64,000 nucleotides of DNA from CAVPDE01 sp963702565 (GCA_963702565.1 CAVPDE010000014.1:62001-126000); one strand, 5' to 3'. Positions 42,062 to 50,540 are shown, counted from the first letter of the stretch. Notes: generated by a model from the sequence alone, not told the origin. Numbers and translations are program-made.

Positions 42062-42354
42062 ATGCTTTCCTTGCTTAAATCAAAAACCCTGATAGCCGCA
42101 CCCGCGACGTCGGGCACTCCTTCTACCAGGGTTTTCTGCTATTCTAATTCCACCGGAGATAAACGAACCATCGCCTTGAATTACAAATATAATTAAGCGC
42201 TTGCCAATCTTTTGTCAAGGGATTACTCCATCCGAGGAGTTGTGCTTGAATCATGAAAGAGAATGTGCTCTATTTCTTTATCTGTCTCTGGCAATGGGAG
42301 AGAGCCCCTCGCCCTTAGGTGAAGAATTCAGTTTGGTTTCTGCGCCGAGATTCA
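42062..42354. other. Leader and intergenic sequence before the GlpA-like operon
   Basis: No gene was seen. An inverted pair (AAAACCCTG at 42083-42091 and CAGGGTTTT at 42127-42135) could form a hairpin just upstream of the GlpA-like gene. The rest is AT-rich and merges into a dispersed repeat. Confidence 0.4.
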
Positions 42355-42517
42355 GGCACAAAGTTGCAAAGGCACATAGGCACAAAGAAAGATCGGGACA
42401 AATACACAAAGGAACAAAGAGACAAAGGGATATAGAGGAAAGGTTTATCTGCTTTGTGCCTTTGTCACTCTGTCCCTTTGTCCCTCCAGCTATCGGCTTT
42501 AGCCGACAGCCGCTGAC
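42355..42517. repeat. CACAAAGG/CTTTGTGCC dispersed repeat, copy 2
   Basis: Left part with AAAGGCACATAGGCACAAAG, right part with CTGCTTTGTGCCTTTGTCAC, and an end hairpin of TCGGCT-TTA-GCCGACAGCCG type. It ends 17 bases before the xth start, which has its ribosome site (GGGAGG) just after it. Confidence 0.82.
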
Positions 42518-42534
42518 TTTAGGGAGGTGCGGTC

Positions 42535-43314
42535 ATGGGAAAATTCATGCTGGCCACCTTTAACGCGAACTCCATCCGGGCCAGGTTGTCCGCGGTTCTG
42601 GAGTGGACGAAGAAACAGGAACCGGATGTCCTGTGCCTCCAGGAATGCAAGGTGCAGGAAAAGGACTTCCCTTTTGCCGCTTTTGAGCCCCTGGGGTACA
42701 CGGCGCTGTACCGGGGGCAGAAATCCTACAATGGCGTCGCCTTGATTACAAAACACCCGGCTGACGGAATCCGCACCGGCCTTTACGAAGGGGTGGAGGA
42801 AGAAGCCCGTTTCATCAGTGCGGTGATCCGCCAGATTCCCGTGGTCAACGTGTATGTGCCTCAGGGGGTCGCCCCGGGAACGGAGAAGTTCGCATACAAG
42901 CTTCGCTGGCTGAAAGACCTTCTGTCTCACCTCGGTCAGCACTACAGTCCTAAGGCCCCCTTGCTCGTGACCGGGGATTTCAATGTCGCCCTGGAACCCA
43001 GGGATGTGTATGATCCTGAAACGTTGCGAGGGGAGGTGGGGTTTCACCCCGACGAGCAGGCTGTTCTGCGGGACTACCTATCCTGGGGGCTCGTGGATGT
43101 CCTCCGCAAGCATCGACCGGAAGCAGGCCTTTACACGTTCTGGGATTATCGCATTCCCAATGCCATGAAGAGAAAAATGGGCTGGCGCATTGACTATATC
43201 TTTGCGACTCAGCCTCTTGCCCAAAAGTCCAAAAGTGTTTGGATCGACCTGGAGGCCAGGACAGCGGAGAAGCCGTCCGATCACACCTTTCTCATGGCGG
43301 AATTTGAAATGTAA
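42535..43314 (+). CDS. xth: Exodeoxyribonuclease III (AP endonuclease)
   Basis: The 259-residue enzyme has the ExoIII/APE pattern: LATFNANSIRARL, VLCLQECKVQ with the metal-binding glutamate, YNGVALITKH, NVYVPQG, VTGDFNVALEPRDVYDP and, near the end, DHTFLMAEF. WRIDYIFAT carries the conserved aspartate. It repairs abasic sites and degrades 3' ends. The following gene on the other strand is nth, also base-excision repair, but the two are convergent and cannot share a transcript. Confidence 0.95.
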   Translation: MGKFMLATFNANSIRARLSAVLEWTKKQEPDVLCLQECKVQEKDFPFAAFEPLGYTALYRGQKSYNGVALITKHPADGIRTGLYEGVEEEARFISAVIRQIPVVNVYVPQGVAPGTEKFAYKLRWLKDLLSHLGQHYSPKAPLLVTGDFNVALEPRDVYDPETLRGEVGFHPDEQAVLRDYLSWGLVDVLRKHRPEAGLYTFWDYRIPNAMKRKMGWRIDYIFATQPLAQKSKSVWIDLEARTAEKPSDHTFLMAEFEM

Positions 43315-43442
43315 GGAGGCCGGAGTATTGGAGTGATTTAAGAGTGGAGTATTGGCAGAAACGCGCGTGAGCAGCCGGCTCCATGGGCTCTCAAGGTTCT
43401 TCTCCAGTACTCCAGTTCTCCATTACTCCATCACTCCAATCT
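43314..43442. repeat. TACTCCA/TGGAGTA dispersed repeat, copy 2
   Basis: GGAGTATTGGAGTGATT (about 43323-43339) and AGTACTCCAGTTCTCCATTACTCC-type units (about 43404-43440) face each other around a GGCTCCATGGGCTC centre. It fills the space between the convergent xth and nth stops. Confidence 0.78.
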
Positions 43443-44084
43443 TCAGATCGCGTTGGACGGACACAGATTCAAGACCGCACAGCGCCCATGCTCCGGTTTC
43501 CTTGCCTTGCACACTTCCCTTCCATGATAGATGAGAATGTCGGAGAAACGGCGCCATCTCTCCTTGGGGAGCAGGTTCTCAACTTCCTTTTCAATCTTGT
43601 CGGGATCCTCCTGGTTCGTCAACCCAAGCCGCAGGGAGAGCCTCTTGACATGGGTGTCCACGACGACACCAGGAACGTCAAATACGGCGCCAAGAACGCA
43701 GTTTGCGGTCTTCCTCCCAACACCAGGAAGTTTCAGAAGTTCGTCCATGGTGGAGGGCACCTTCCCCTTGTAAAGATCGACCAGGCCCTGGCTGCAACCT
43801 TTAAGGGACTTGGCCTTGTTCCTGAAAAAGCCTGTGGGCCGGATATCCTGTTCGAGCTCTGTGATGGGCACCTTAAGAAAGTCCTCGGGTTTCTTGTACT
43901 TCTTGAACAAGGTCCTCGTGACTTCATTCACCTGCTTATCCGTGCACTGAGCCGAGAGAATGGTTGAGATGAGAAGCTGAAAAGCATTTCGATAGGTAAG
44001 CGCTGTCTTTTCATACGTGTAGAGCGGGTCAAGAATGTCGAAAATGAGATCCGCCCTTTCTTGTTTCTGCCTCAGGCTTTCCAT
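43443..44084 (-). CDS. nth: Endonuclease III
   Basis: The 213-residue glycosylase/AP lyase has the helix-hairpin-helix LPGVGRKTANCVLG with catalytic lysine, and VDTHVKRLSLRLG with catalytic aspartate. The C-terminal iron-sulfur loop reads C-KARKPE-H-GR-C-AVLNL-C. The usual second cysteine of C-x6-C-x2-C-x5-C is therefore histidine. The enzyme removes oxidised pyrimidines. It reads toward xth. The cluster variant is noted as a finding. Confidence 0.94.
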   Translation of the reverse strand: MESLRQKQERADLIFDILDPLYTYEKTALTYRNAFQLLISTILSAQCTDKQVNEVTRTLFKKYKKPEDFLKVPITELEQDIRPTGFFRNKAKSLKGCSQGLVDLYKGKVPSTMDELLKLPGVGRKTANCVLGAVFDVPGVVVDTHVKRLSLRLGLTNQEDPDKIEKEVENLLPKERWRRFSDILIYHGREVCKARKPEHGRCAVLNLCPSNAI

Positions 44085-44222
44085 GGGGGTACCTTTCGTA
44101 TAAATGAGGAGTTTCTTATATGAGGATTGTTGAAAGCTTTGGGAGTATAAGAGAAAAAGAGGGAATGGTCAAGGAAAGGCAATCTGCCAAAATGGAAGCG
44201 GATTGAGAAGCGGATTGAAGAA

Positions 44223-44251
44223 TTGACAATTTCCAACCGATTTGATATTCT
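44223..44251 (+). promoter_or_regulatory. Sigma70-type promoter for the pilin-like gene
   Basis: TTGACA (44223-44228), a 17-base spacer, then TATTCT (44246-44251). It lies about 60 bases before the AAGGAGGG ribosome site at 44311-44318. Confidence 0.7.
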
Positions 44252-44350
44252 TCACAGCAACTTAACTGATCGTGGTTCGTCACAGAGTTAACCTGAGGGT
44301 GGGAGAGACCAAGGAGGGAAAGAGAAATCCTGACCTATCTCTTTTTCAGC

Positions 44351-44707
44351 AAGAGAGACAAAGGGTTCACGCTTATCGAGGTCATGATCGTCGTCGCCAT
44401 CATAGCGGTCCTGGCGGCGATTGCCATTCCTCAGTTGAGCATTTATCGAACTAAGTCCTACAACACCGCCGCTGTTTCAGACCTTAAGAACGCCGCCATT
44501 GCTCAGGAAGCTTATTACGTAGACAACCGCCAATACACGAACGATATCAGTGCGCTGACCACAACCCCTTACAATCTTTCCCTCAGTCAGGGTATCAGTA
44601 TGGTCATTTCCTCCGCGAACAACGAGGTCTACCTCATGACGGCCTACCATTCTGCAGGAAGTATTACCTATACCCTTTCAGGGCCTGGCGGAACCATAAC
44701 CCCATAA
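44351..44707 (+). CDS. Type IV pilin-like protein (class III signal), start unresolved
   Basis: The prepilin peptidase site is KG/FTLIEVMIVVAIIAVLAAI, with Phe+1 and Glu+5 after the glycine at 44363-44365. A globular C-terminal part of about 95 residues follows (YNTAAVSDLKNAAIAQEAYY and NDISALTTTPYNL). No start codon is in frame. An AAGGAGGG at 44311-44318 is placed correctly for a start near 44325, but that frame (with SLF) joins this one only if one T in the TTTTT run 44342-44346 is removed. The mature protein is like short major pilins or pseudopilins. No other pilus gene is nearby. Confidence 0.8.
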   Translation, partial: KRDKGFTLIEVMIVVAIIAVLAAIAIPQLSIYRTKSYNTAAVSDLKNAAIAQEAYYVDNRQYTNDISALTTTPYNLSLSQGISMVISSANNEVYLMTAYHSAGSITYTLSGPGGTITP

Positions 44708-44862
44708 GCATGGCCGTGGCAGGCTTTCCTCCCAACGAATCTTCGCAATCCGGGCTGCTAGGACTTGCCATTTCAAACAAAGCGTAGTATACAGTTTCTC
44801 AATTTGACTTAATTTCTTTTTCCTCTGGCGTGCTGAGCCAAATCCTTAACAACAGAGCGAGT

Positions 44863-45272
44863 ATGGGGGAAACGGGGGAAAAAAGCAGTCAGCGGGGATC
44901 GCCGAAGATCCAAAGACCCTCGAAGAGCTGAACGCGGACCTCAGGGCAGAGATCCAAGAACACGTTCGTACGGAAAAAGCGTTGAGAGAGAGCGAGGAAG
45001 GAAGGTTTCTCGGCACCTATGGCGTTGCCAGGAGCATTACCGACAACCGAAGGGCGGAAGAGCAGCTGGGGAAAACATGTCGTAAATTGCAGGAGACGCG
45101 GGATCTTCTTCTCCAGTCGGAAAAACTCGCGGCCCTAGGACGACTGATGTCAGGGGGGGCCTCCTTTTTTATCCAATTGCCAGTGTTGAGGAATAAGGAA
45201 AGCCAGCTTTTGCGCAAAGAGGCCCAGGCTGTCGGGAGGAAAGCGTTCCCTCGACGGAAGATGGAGATATGA
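44863..45272 (+). pseudogene. Sensor histidine kinase remnant with internal deletions
   Basis: The coding sequence keeps fragments of a PAS-histidine kinase in correct order but skips most domains. A coiled-coil linker (KTLEELNADLRAEIQEHV, EKALRESEE) jumps straight to the end of a PAS/PAC domain (GRFLGTYGVARSITDNRRAEEQL). The H-box approach (LQSEKLAALGRLMSG) then jumps to the last strand of the ATPase domain (GASFFIQLPV). The phosphorylated histidine and ATP site are missing. The frame also needs one added A near 44879-44884 to join the ATG at 44863. Its stop overlaps the next FHA gene by ATGA. Confidence 0.75.
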
Positions 45273-46156
45273 CGACCCTTTACATCATCGATGGGCATGA
45301 CAAGAGACAGACTATTGAATTCGGTGGAGACTCGCTCCTGCTGGGGCGCTCCCCGGACAGTGATATTCAGATCAAGGACCATTTTGTTTCACGCAAGCAT
45401 TTGAGGATCTCAAGAAAAGGCTCAAGGATATTCATCAAAGACCTGAACAGCCGCAACGGGACCTTCGTGAACGGAGAACCCATCAACCCAGGGATTGAGG
45501 TCGAGCTGCCTGAAGGAGTTCCTGTGGTGATGGGGATGACCGTCCTCTGTTTTGGAAAGGGATGCGCTGAAGAAATCCAGGGTTTTCTCGGATCCATCGA
45601 TGTCGCAGGTCTGGAGCCGGAGGAGATGGAAGGACTCGCTGAAGATCGTCCGTTGACGGCTCAAAAGAACATGGAACTTATGATCAGAGTATCTGACCTC
45701 CTCACCCGGTCTACGGACATTCGTGAAACCCTCAAGGAAATCCTGAACTGCATTTTTGAGCTTTTGGTCAGGATTGACAGGGCCGCGATTATTCTCCTTG
45801 ACTCTGAAAAAGCAAAGATCAAAGAAGTGATCTATCGGATGAGAGAGGGCGTGGACGATCAGCGCTTCAGCACAGAGGTCTTGGAGCACGTGATGCAACT
45901 CAAGGAAGCCTTTATGATTTCAGATGCAGATACGCAACAGGGGGAGGATGTACCCGATACGCTCAAGCTCCTCAACATCAAGTCCGTCATGTGTGTTCCT
46001 CTACTGAACCGTGCGAAACTGGTGGGTGTGCTATACGTGGATTCGATAAAGAAACCTTATGGATTTCGGGGCGAAGATTTGCATCTCTTGAGCGCCGTGA
46101 GCAGTCCAGTGGCCTTGGCCATCGAGAACACCCTTTTTGCGGTTAAGGAAAGATAG
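45269..46156 (+). CDS. FHA-GAF protein 1
   Basis: The 295-residue protein has an N-terminal FHA domain (residues about 1-95) with LLGRSPDSDI, VSRKHLRI and LNSRNGTFVNG, the phosphothreonine-binding loops. A linker (EDRPLTAQKNMELM) is followed by a GAF domain (about 140-290) with VMCVPLLNRAKLVGVLYVDS. No kinase, HTH, GGDEF or cyclase is fused. It is paralogous to the gene at 46303. The start overlaps the kinase remnant. It may bind a phosphorylated partner and sense a small ligand. Confidence 0.9.
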   Translation: MTTLYIIDGHDKRQTIEFGGDSLLLGRSPDSDIQIKDHFVSRKHLRISRKGSRIFIKDLNSRNGTFVNGEPINPGIEVELPEGVPVVMGMTVLCFGKGCAEEIQGFLGSIDVAGLEPEEMEGLAEDRPLTAQKNMELMIRVSDLLTRSTDIRETLKEILNCIFELLVRIDRAAIILLDSEKAKIKEVIYRMREGVDDQRFSTEVLEHVMQLKEAFMISDADTQQGEDVPDTLKLLNIKSVMCVPLLNRAKLVGVLYVDSIKKPYGFRGEDLHLLSAVSSPVALAIENTLFAVKER

Positions 46157-46210
46157 ACCGTTATTTTGGGAGAAGTGTAGGAGCATTCGGCGATAAGCTT
46201 GAAAAGAATA

Positions 46211-46238
46211 TTGACGTTCTGGCTATTTTTGTTATAAT
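46211..46238 (+). promoter_or_regulatory. Strong sigma70-type promoter for the second FHA-GAF gene
   Basis: TTGACG (46211-46216), a 16-base spacer, then a perfect TATAAT (46233-46238), about 65 bases before the ATG at 46303. It gives the second paralogue its own control. Confidence 0.85.
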
Positions 46239-46302
46239 ATAAGCACAATTAGTTAATTTATACAAAGTCTCCTTTAGCTTTTCTCACCGAGGAGTCTGGA
46301 GT

Positions 46303-47208
46303 ATGCCCAAAATCTACATTATGAACGGACCTGACAAGGGCCGGTCCTTTGAAGTGGATGAAGAGGCGATTTTTGTCGGGCGGGCACCTGATAACGAGAT
46401 CCACGTCAAGGACAAGTCTGTCTCCCGAAAGCATTTGAAGATTGTCAAGCGGGGTGAGAAATATTACGTCACGGACTTGGGCAGTAAGAACGGGACATTT
46501 ATCGATGGAATGCGCGTCAGCGGTGGAAAAGAGTATGAGGTGAGGGAAGGAATGCCTATCGCAGCCGGCAAGACATTCTTGTCTGTAGGAAAGGCCTATC
46601 CTGACGATGTGCTGGCGGTCCTTGATTCTATAGACCTTTTCAGAGAGCTCGATGAAGAAGGAAAAGACGAGGTCAAGGACAGACCCATGACCGCCCAGAA
46701 GAACATGGATCTCATCTATAAAGTATCCAATGTGCTCATGCAGTCGCTGAACATGAAGGAAGTCATGGAAAGGATTCTTCACTACATCCTTGAGCTCCTC
46801 AAGCGAGTTGATAGAGGAGTGATCATCCTGATTGATCAGGAGACCGGGCAAACTTCTGAAGTGATCTCCATCATCAAATCGACCAAGGACGATTGCAAGG
46901 CAGCTTACAGCCGAACCATTGTGGAACGGGTGATCAAGGAACGGACACCTGTTTCCATGCTCGATACCCTTGAAGAGAAGGAAATCAATCTGTCTGAAAG
47001 CATCAGGGTCAGTGGAATTCGATCGATCATGTGCGTGCCGCTGGTCAGCAGGTCCAAGGTCATGGGGGTTATCTATGTGGATTCCGTCAACAAGCCGCAT
47101 GGCTTCCGCAAGGAGGATCTTGACCTCCTCACAGCTTTGAGCGGCCCTGCTGCAGTGGCCATCGAGAACTCCCTGCTCTACTCAAAATACCGTGAAGGAA
47201 TGAGTTAG
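46303..47208 (+). CDS. FHA-GAF protein 2
   Basis: The 301-residue paralogue of the preceding gene has FHA loops FVGRAPDNEI, VSRKHLKI and LGSKNGTFIDG. It has the same linker (DRPMTAQKNMDLI) and a GAF domain with SIMCVPLVSRSKVMGVIYVDS. Again no output domain is present. Its own promoter and a terminator immediately after make it a single-gene unit. The pair may bind the same phosphoprotein with different ligand responses. The partner kinase is not encoded intact in the window. Confidence 0.9.
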   Translation: MPKIYIMNGPDKGRSFEVDEEAIFVGRAPDNEIHVKDKSVSRKHLKIVKRGEKYYVTDLGSKNGTFIDGMRVSGGKEYEVREGMPIAAGKTFLSVGKAYPDDVLAVLDSIDLFRELDEEGKDEVKDRPMTAQKNMDLIYKVSNVLMQSLNMKEVMERILHYILELLKRVDRGVIILIDQETGQTSEVISIIKSTKDDCKAAYSRTIVERVIKERTPVSMLDTLEEKEINLSESIRVSGIRSIMCVPLVSRSKVMGVIYVDSVNKPHGFRKEDLDLLTALSGPAAVAIENSLLYSKYREGMS

Positions 47209-47234
47209 AGAACCCTCAGTCATTTGATTACAAG

Positions 47235-47263
47235 AGACGGCTGCCCATCAGCCGTCTTTTTTT
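47235..47263 (+). terminator. Rho-independent terminator after FHA-GAF protein 2
   Basis: Stem AGACGGCTG/CAGCCGTCT with a CCCAT loop, followed by seven T residues, 27 bases after the stop codon. Confidence 0.93.
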
Positions 47264-47349
47264 GTTTGGACCGGGATCGGGCTGTGATAAAAACATTGAA
47301 CAATGGACACTGATTGATGGTTTGGTAGAAGGCCAGAAAATGCGTTTTT

Positions 47350-47436
47350 TCGTCATTCGGGCAAAAGCCGGAATCCAGTGATTTCGGATCGTACGAAGTC
47401 TCTGGACCCCGGTTTTCACCGGGGTGACGGCCTGTT
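47350..47436. repeat. Inverted CGTCATTCGGGC / GGGGTGACG dispersed repeat
   Basis: The left arm carries CGTCATTCGGGCAAAAGCCGG and AATCCAG. The right arm carries CTGGACCCCGGTTTTCACCGG then GGTGACG. Such units, widespread between genes in Proteobacteria, are usually non-coding. Confidence 0.7.
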
Positions 47437-47493
47437 GCGAAAGCATCAATGGCCCGCTTGCAGGCAAGAGCCCGCAGAAGGAGAGACAAGAAC

Positions 47494-48207
47494 ATGGAAG
47501 TGAAGGTAGAGGAGAAGATTTTTCAGGAGTTCCCCCTGTTTCGGAGGGGAATCGTTGTGGCTTCGGGGATTCAAAATCAAGGCGTCTCGAAAGAACTCGA
47601 AGGTCTTCTCGATGAGGCGGTGGAATCTGCCGGCCGCCGGCCTATTGATGTCAAAGCCGATCCGAGAATTGCGGTCTGGAGCGAAGCGCACAGGCGATTC
47701 GGATCCAATCCCAACAAATTCCCTCCTGCTCACTTTTCTTTGATCAAGCGAGTTCAAAAACCAGGGATCCACCTTGCCTTCATTAACAAGGTGGTTACCA
47801 TTATGAACTACAATTCCGTTGCAGATGTGATCCCCGTAGGAGGAGATGATCTGGACCATGCAGGGACGTGCCTTGAACTGCGCTATGCTTCCGGCCATGA
47901 GACCTTTGTCCCCCTGGACTCACCCCTGACCTCAGAGCACCCGGCACCGGGGGAAGTCATCTACGTGGTCGCGGATTCAGGAAGGGTCATGTGTCGCCGG
48001 TGGAATTGGCGAAACGGTTATGAAACCCGCATCACCGAGGAGACGCGGGCCATGGTCATGAACATCGACGGACTGGGCGAGGAGAGCGAATCCGGAACTG
48101 CAAAGACAAGGGACCGGGTGGCGGCCATGCTGGAGAAGTACTGCAGCGCTCGAACGCTCACCTCCATGCTCACTCCCGCGCAGCCTGTGTTTCGTTTTGA
48201 GGTGTGA
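47494..48207 (+). CDS. B3/4 (tRNA synthetase editing-like) domain protein
   Basis: The 237-residue protein consists of one B3/B4 domain like that of phenylalanyl-tRNA synthetase beta chains. DPRIAVWSEAHRRFGSNPNKFPPA and LIKRVQKPGIHLAFINKVVTIMNYNSV (in pieces) are characteristic. Stand-alone B3/4 proteins are thought to act on mischarged tRNA or amino-acid-like ligands, mostly unproven. The ATG at 47494 follows AAGGAG. It is not linked to any other translation gene. Confidence 0.85.
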   Translation: MEVKVEEKIFQEFPLFRRGIVVASGIQNQGVSKELEGLLDEAVESAGRRPIDVKADPRIAVWSEAHRRFGSNPNKFPPAHFSLIKRVQKPGIHLAFINKVVTIMNYNSVADVIPVGGDDLDHAGTCLELRYASGHETFVPLDSPLTSEHPAPGEVIYVVADSGRVMCRRWNWRNGYETRITEETRAMVMNIDGLGEESESGTAKTRDRVAAMLEKYCSARTLTSMLTPAQPVFRFEV

Positions 48208-48255
48208 TCGTTTCACCCTATGAATGTTTTTCGTGAAGGAGGTTTGGGAAAAGAG

Positions 48256-48603
48256 ATGTCGAAGAAATTCAGATCGGGTTTGGTGGCGTGTCTCATCATG
48301 GGGTTGCTTGTTGCGGCTTTCACTTACTTGACCCCAGGTCCGGCGCAGGCAAAGCCTTTCCGCATGGGTGTGCTCCCTGATAAGGGCGCAAAGCTAGGAT
48401 GCGGGACCTGCCATGTGAATCCGGCGGGTGGAGGGCCGAGAAACCCTTTTGGCCAGGATTATGAAAAGGTGGGCATCAAAGCAGGAGACAAGTACACTCA
48501 AGACTTGGGCACCATGGACTCCGACAAGGACGGCGCCACCAATGATCAGGAGTTCAGCGCCGGCACGCATCCCGGAGACCCTGCTTCAAAGCCCGCTCGC
48601 TGA
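48256..48603 (+). CDS. Exported monohaem cytochrome c-like protein with Ca-binding-type repeat
   Basis: The product (115 residues) has a signal peptide (ending GPAQA), one haem-binding CGTCH motif with VNPAGGGPRNPFG after it, and a C-terminal DSDKDGATNDQE calcium-binding loop as in thrombospondin type 3 repeats. This short form is common in Desulfobacterota. Start alternatives are 48220 and 48256. It precedes a ferric-reductase-like membrane gene by 33 bases, so both may form a small redox module in the periplasm. Confidence 0.83.
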   Translation: MSKKFRSGLVACLIMGLLVAAFTYLTPGPAQAKPFRMGVLPDKGAKLGCGTCHVNPAGGGPRNPFGQDYEKVGIKAGDKYTQDLGTMDSDKDGATNDQEFSAGTHPGDPASKPAR

Positions 48604-48636
48604 GAATTTCTTCCTGAAAGGATGGATTGCGAAGTC

Positions 48637-49239
48637 ATGAAGAAGCCATTGCTCTTCGCAGTGGTGATTTTTTGCCTGGCGGTACCGGGGCTTTCATGGG
48701 CGAGGGCCTTGACGCCTGGCTTGCCCTGGAGTGTCACCCTCTACGAGGGGGCTCGCCTGCTGGCCCTTCTCGCTTTTGTGCTCATGTTTTTCCAGTTCGT
48801 CCTCAGCTCGAAAATCCCCTGGCTGGAGAGGGGGTTGGGGCCGGCTGCTCTTTTCAAGATTCACCGAAGGTGGGGATTGATCGCTTTCGTGCTCATCCTG
48901 AGCCACCCTGCACTCCTTCTTCTCTCTGAGCGGCTCCAGGGATATACCTCCGCCATGTCCCTGCTCAAGGTCCTTGGTGTGGTGACGCTGGTCGCCCTCT
49001 GTGCGGCGGTGCTTGCCGCTCTGCTCTCACGGAGACTTCACCTCAAGGTTCAGACCTGGAAACGAATTCACAGAACCACGTACGTCGTATTCCCCCTTGG
49101 CCTGGTCCACAGCCTGCTCATCGGAACGACTCTCCAAAAAGCGCCTGCCAGAATAATGTGGATTGTGCTGGCAGTCGGCTACGCCGCCATTCTGGGGTAC
49201 AGAATAGTGAAGGGATCACAGAAAAGGCATCCAGCCTGA
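48637..49239 (+). CDS. Ferric reductase-like transmembrane protein
   Basis: The 200-residue protein has a signal-like N-terminus (LSWARA) and about five hydrophobic helices. FKIHRRWGLIAFVLILSHPALLL and WKRIHRTTYVVFPLGLVHSLLIG carry paired histidines spaced as in haem b-binding ferric reductase-like and NOX/FRE domains. No cytoplasmic FAD/NAD domain is fused. It may relay electrons across the membrane to the cytochrome encoded 33 bases upstream. The start at 48637 (MKKPLLFAVV) has a GAAAGGA site. Confidence 0.82.
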   Translation: MKKPLLFAVVIFCLAVPGLSWARALTPGLPWSVTLYEGARLLALLAFVLMFFQFVLSSKIPWLERGLGPAALFKIHRRWGLIAFVLILSHPALLLLSERLQGYTSAMSLLKVLGVVTLVALCAAVLAALLSRRLHLKVQTWKRIHRTTYVVFPLGLVHSLLIGTTLQKAPARIMWIVLAVGYAAILGYRIVKGSQKRHPA

Positions 49240-49317
49240 ATTTCAGAAAGCCGTAAGCAGAAATCATTAGGCAGTCGGTCCTTCTGCTTACTCCCTGCTG
49301 CACACTGCTTATTGGTT

Positions 49318-50475
49318 TCAAATTGAGTTCCTTTCAGGAAGCAGGGCGATGAGTCCAACGGTGAGCAACGGAATAACGGCGGTGCAGGCGAGGACAGGCG
49401 CTATAGAAAAGAGGTCGGCCATCTTCCCAGCAAGGGGTGTCATCATCCCTCCGGTTCCCCAGGCCAATCCCATCATGAGGCTCGAAACCATGGACTTGCC
49501 CTTGGGTGCAATTTCCTGAGCCATGGTCACGCCCAGAGGCAGGGAAGCCATGACGAAGAATCCGGCGAGAAAAGCGGTCCCATAGGCCCAGTCCCCAGGG
49601 AGGAGAAGAAGGAGGACCAGACTGGGCGTTGAGAGGCCGTGGCTCAGAAAAAAGACGGGCTTGAACCCGAACCGGTCAGAGAGATGTCCGGCAGCCACCC
49701 CGCTGAGAGCACCGGCCACGGTGAAGAGAGAAACGATGGTGCCTATGGAGAGCAGGGAGAAGCCCTGCTGGCTGTAGTAAATGGGGAGAAAGGTCATAAA
49801 GACCTGGCCTGCAAAGGATCGCAGAACCATGATCGCCCAGATCAGGGCGATGGGTTTCCACACGCCTCCAAGAGCTTCCTTTATAGAACCCATAAAACCC
49901 AGGTTCGCAAGGCCTTCCGTGGTGGGAAGGGGAACAATCTTGTAGAGAACACCCATCAGAACAAGGCCGAACACCATGGTCACCGGAGAGGACTCCAGTC
50001 CCCAGGAGGAGACGAAAAAGGCGATAAAGATCGGACCCAACCCGAAGGAGAGGGTTCCTCCCAGGTTGAAAAGGGCCATAGAAAGGCCGAAATGGGACCC
50101 TGAGTACTGGGAAACCATGCCTGCAGCCGTAGGGTGGAACATGGAGACCCCGATGGACCCCATAGAGACGAAGAGAAGCAAAACCATATAGGAGGGCGCT
50201 ATCCCGATGAGGGGCATAAAGATCGTGGCCAAAAGCGGGCCGCCCAAAATAAAAAACCGGGTGTGATAATGGTCTGCAACGTAGCCGGATGAGGGCTGAA
50301 CCACAAAAGCCAGGAAGCGGCTGATGCCCGCAAGGAGACCCACCTGGGTCAGCGTGAGTCCCAGTTTGTCCACGAAAAGCGGAAGCAGGGGCGTGAGGAA
50401 AGCCGCATAGAAGTCGCCCGTGAAGTGAACTAGAGAGAGGGCGAAAATGACTTTTGAATTTGCCTTCGTGAGCAT
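49318..50475 (-). CDS. MFS transporter, fosmidomycin-resistance (Fsr)-like
   Basis: The 385-residue protein has twelve helices and the Fsr-type blocks HFTGDFYAAFLTPLLP, GLLAGISRFLAFVVQPSSGYVADH (in parts) and VSMFHPTAAGMVSQYSG. The first loop motif is SGYVADHYHTR and the central loop GHLSDRFGFKPVF. Family members export drugs or amino acids. The natural substrate is unknown. No neighbour shares its strand. Confidence 0.88.
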   Translation of the reverse strand: MLTKANSKVIFALSLVHFTGDFYAAFLTPLLPLFVDKLGLTLTQVGLLAGISRFLAFVVQPSSGYVADHYHTRFFILGGPLLATIFMPLIGIAPSYMVLLLFVSMGSIGVSMFHPTAAGMVSQYSGSHFGLSMALFNLGGTLSFGLGPIFIAFFVSSWGLESSPVTMVFGLVLMGVLYKIVPLPTTEGLANLGFMGSIKEALGGVWKPIALIWAIMVLRSFAGQVFMTFLPIYYSQQGFSLLSIGTIVSLFTVAGALSGVAAGHLSDRFGFKPVFFLSHGLSTPSLVLLLLLPGDWAYGTAFLAGFFVMASLPLGVTMAQEIAPKGKSMVSSLMMGLAWGTGGMMTPLAGKMADLFSIAPVLACTAVIPLLTVGLIALLPERNSI

Positions 50476-50540
50476 GGTTCAACAATCCAAAGAACACTGT
50501 GCAATTAGATCCCTCTGCTCTTGAAGTCAAGGACATAATG

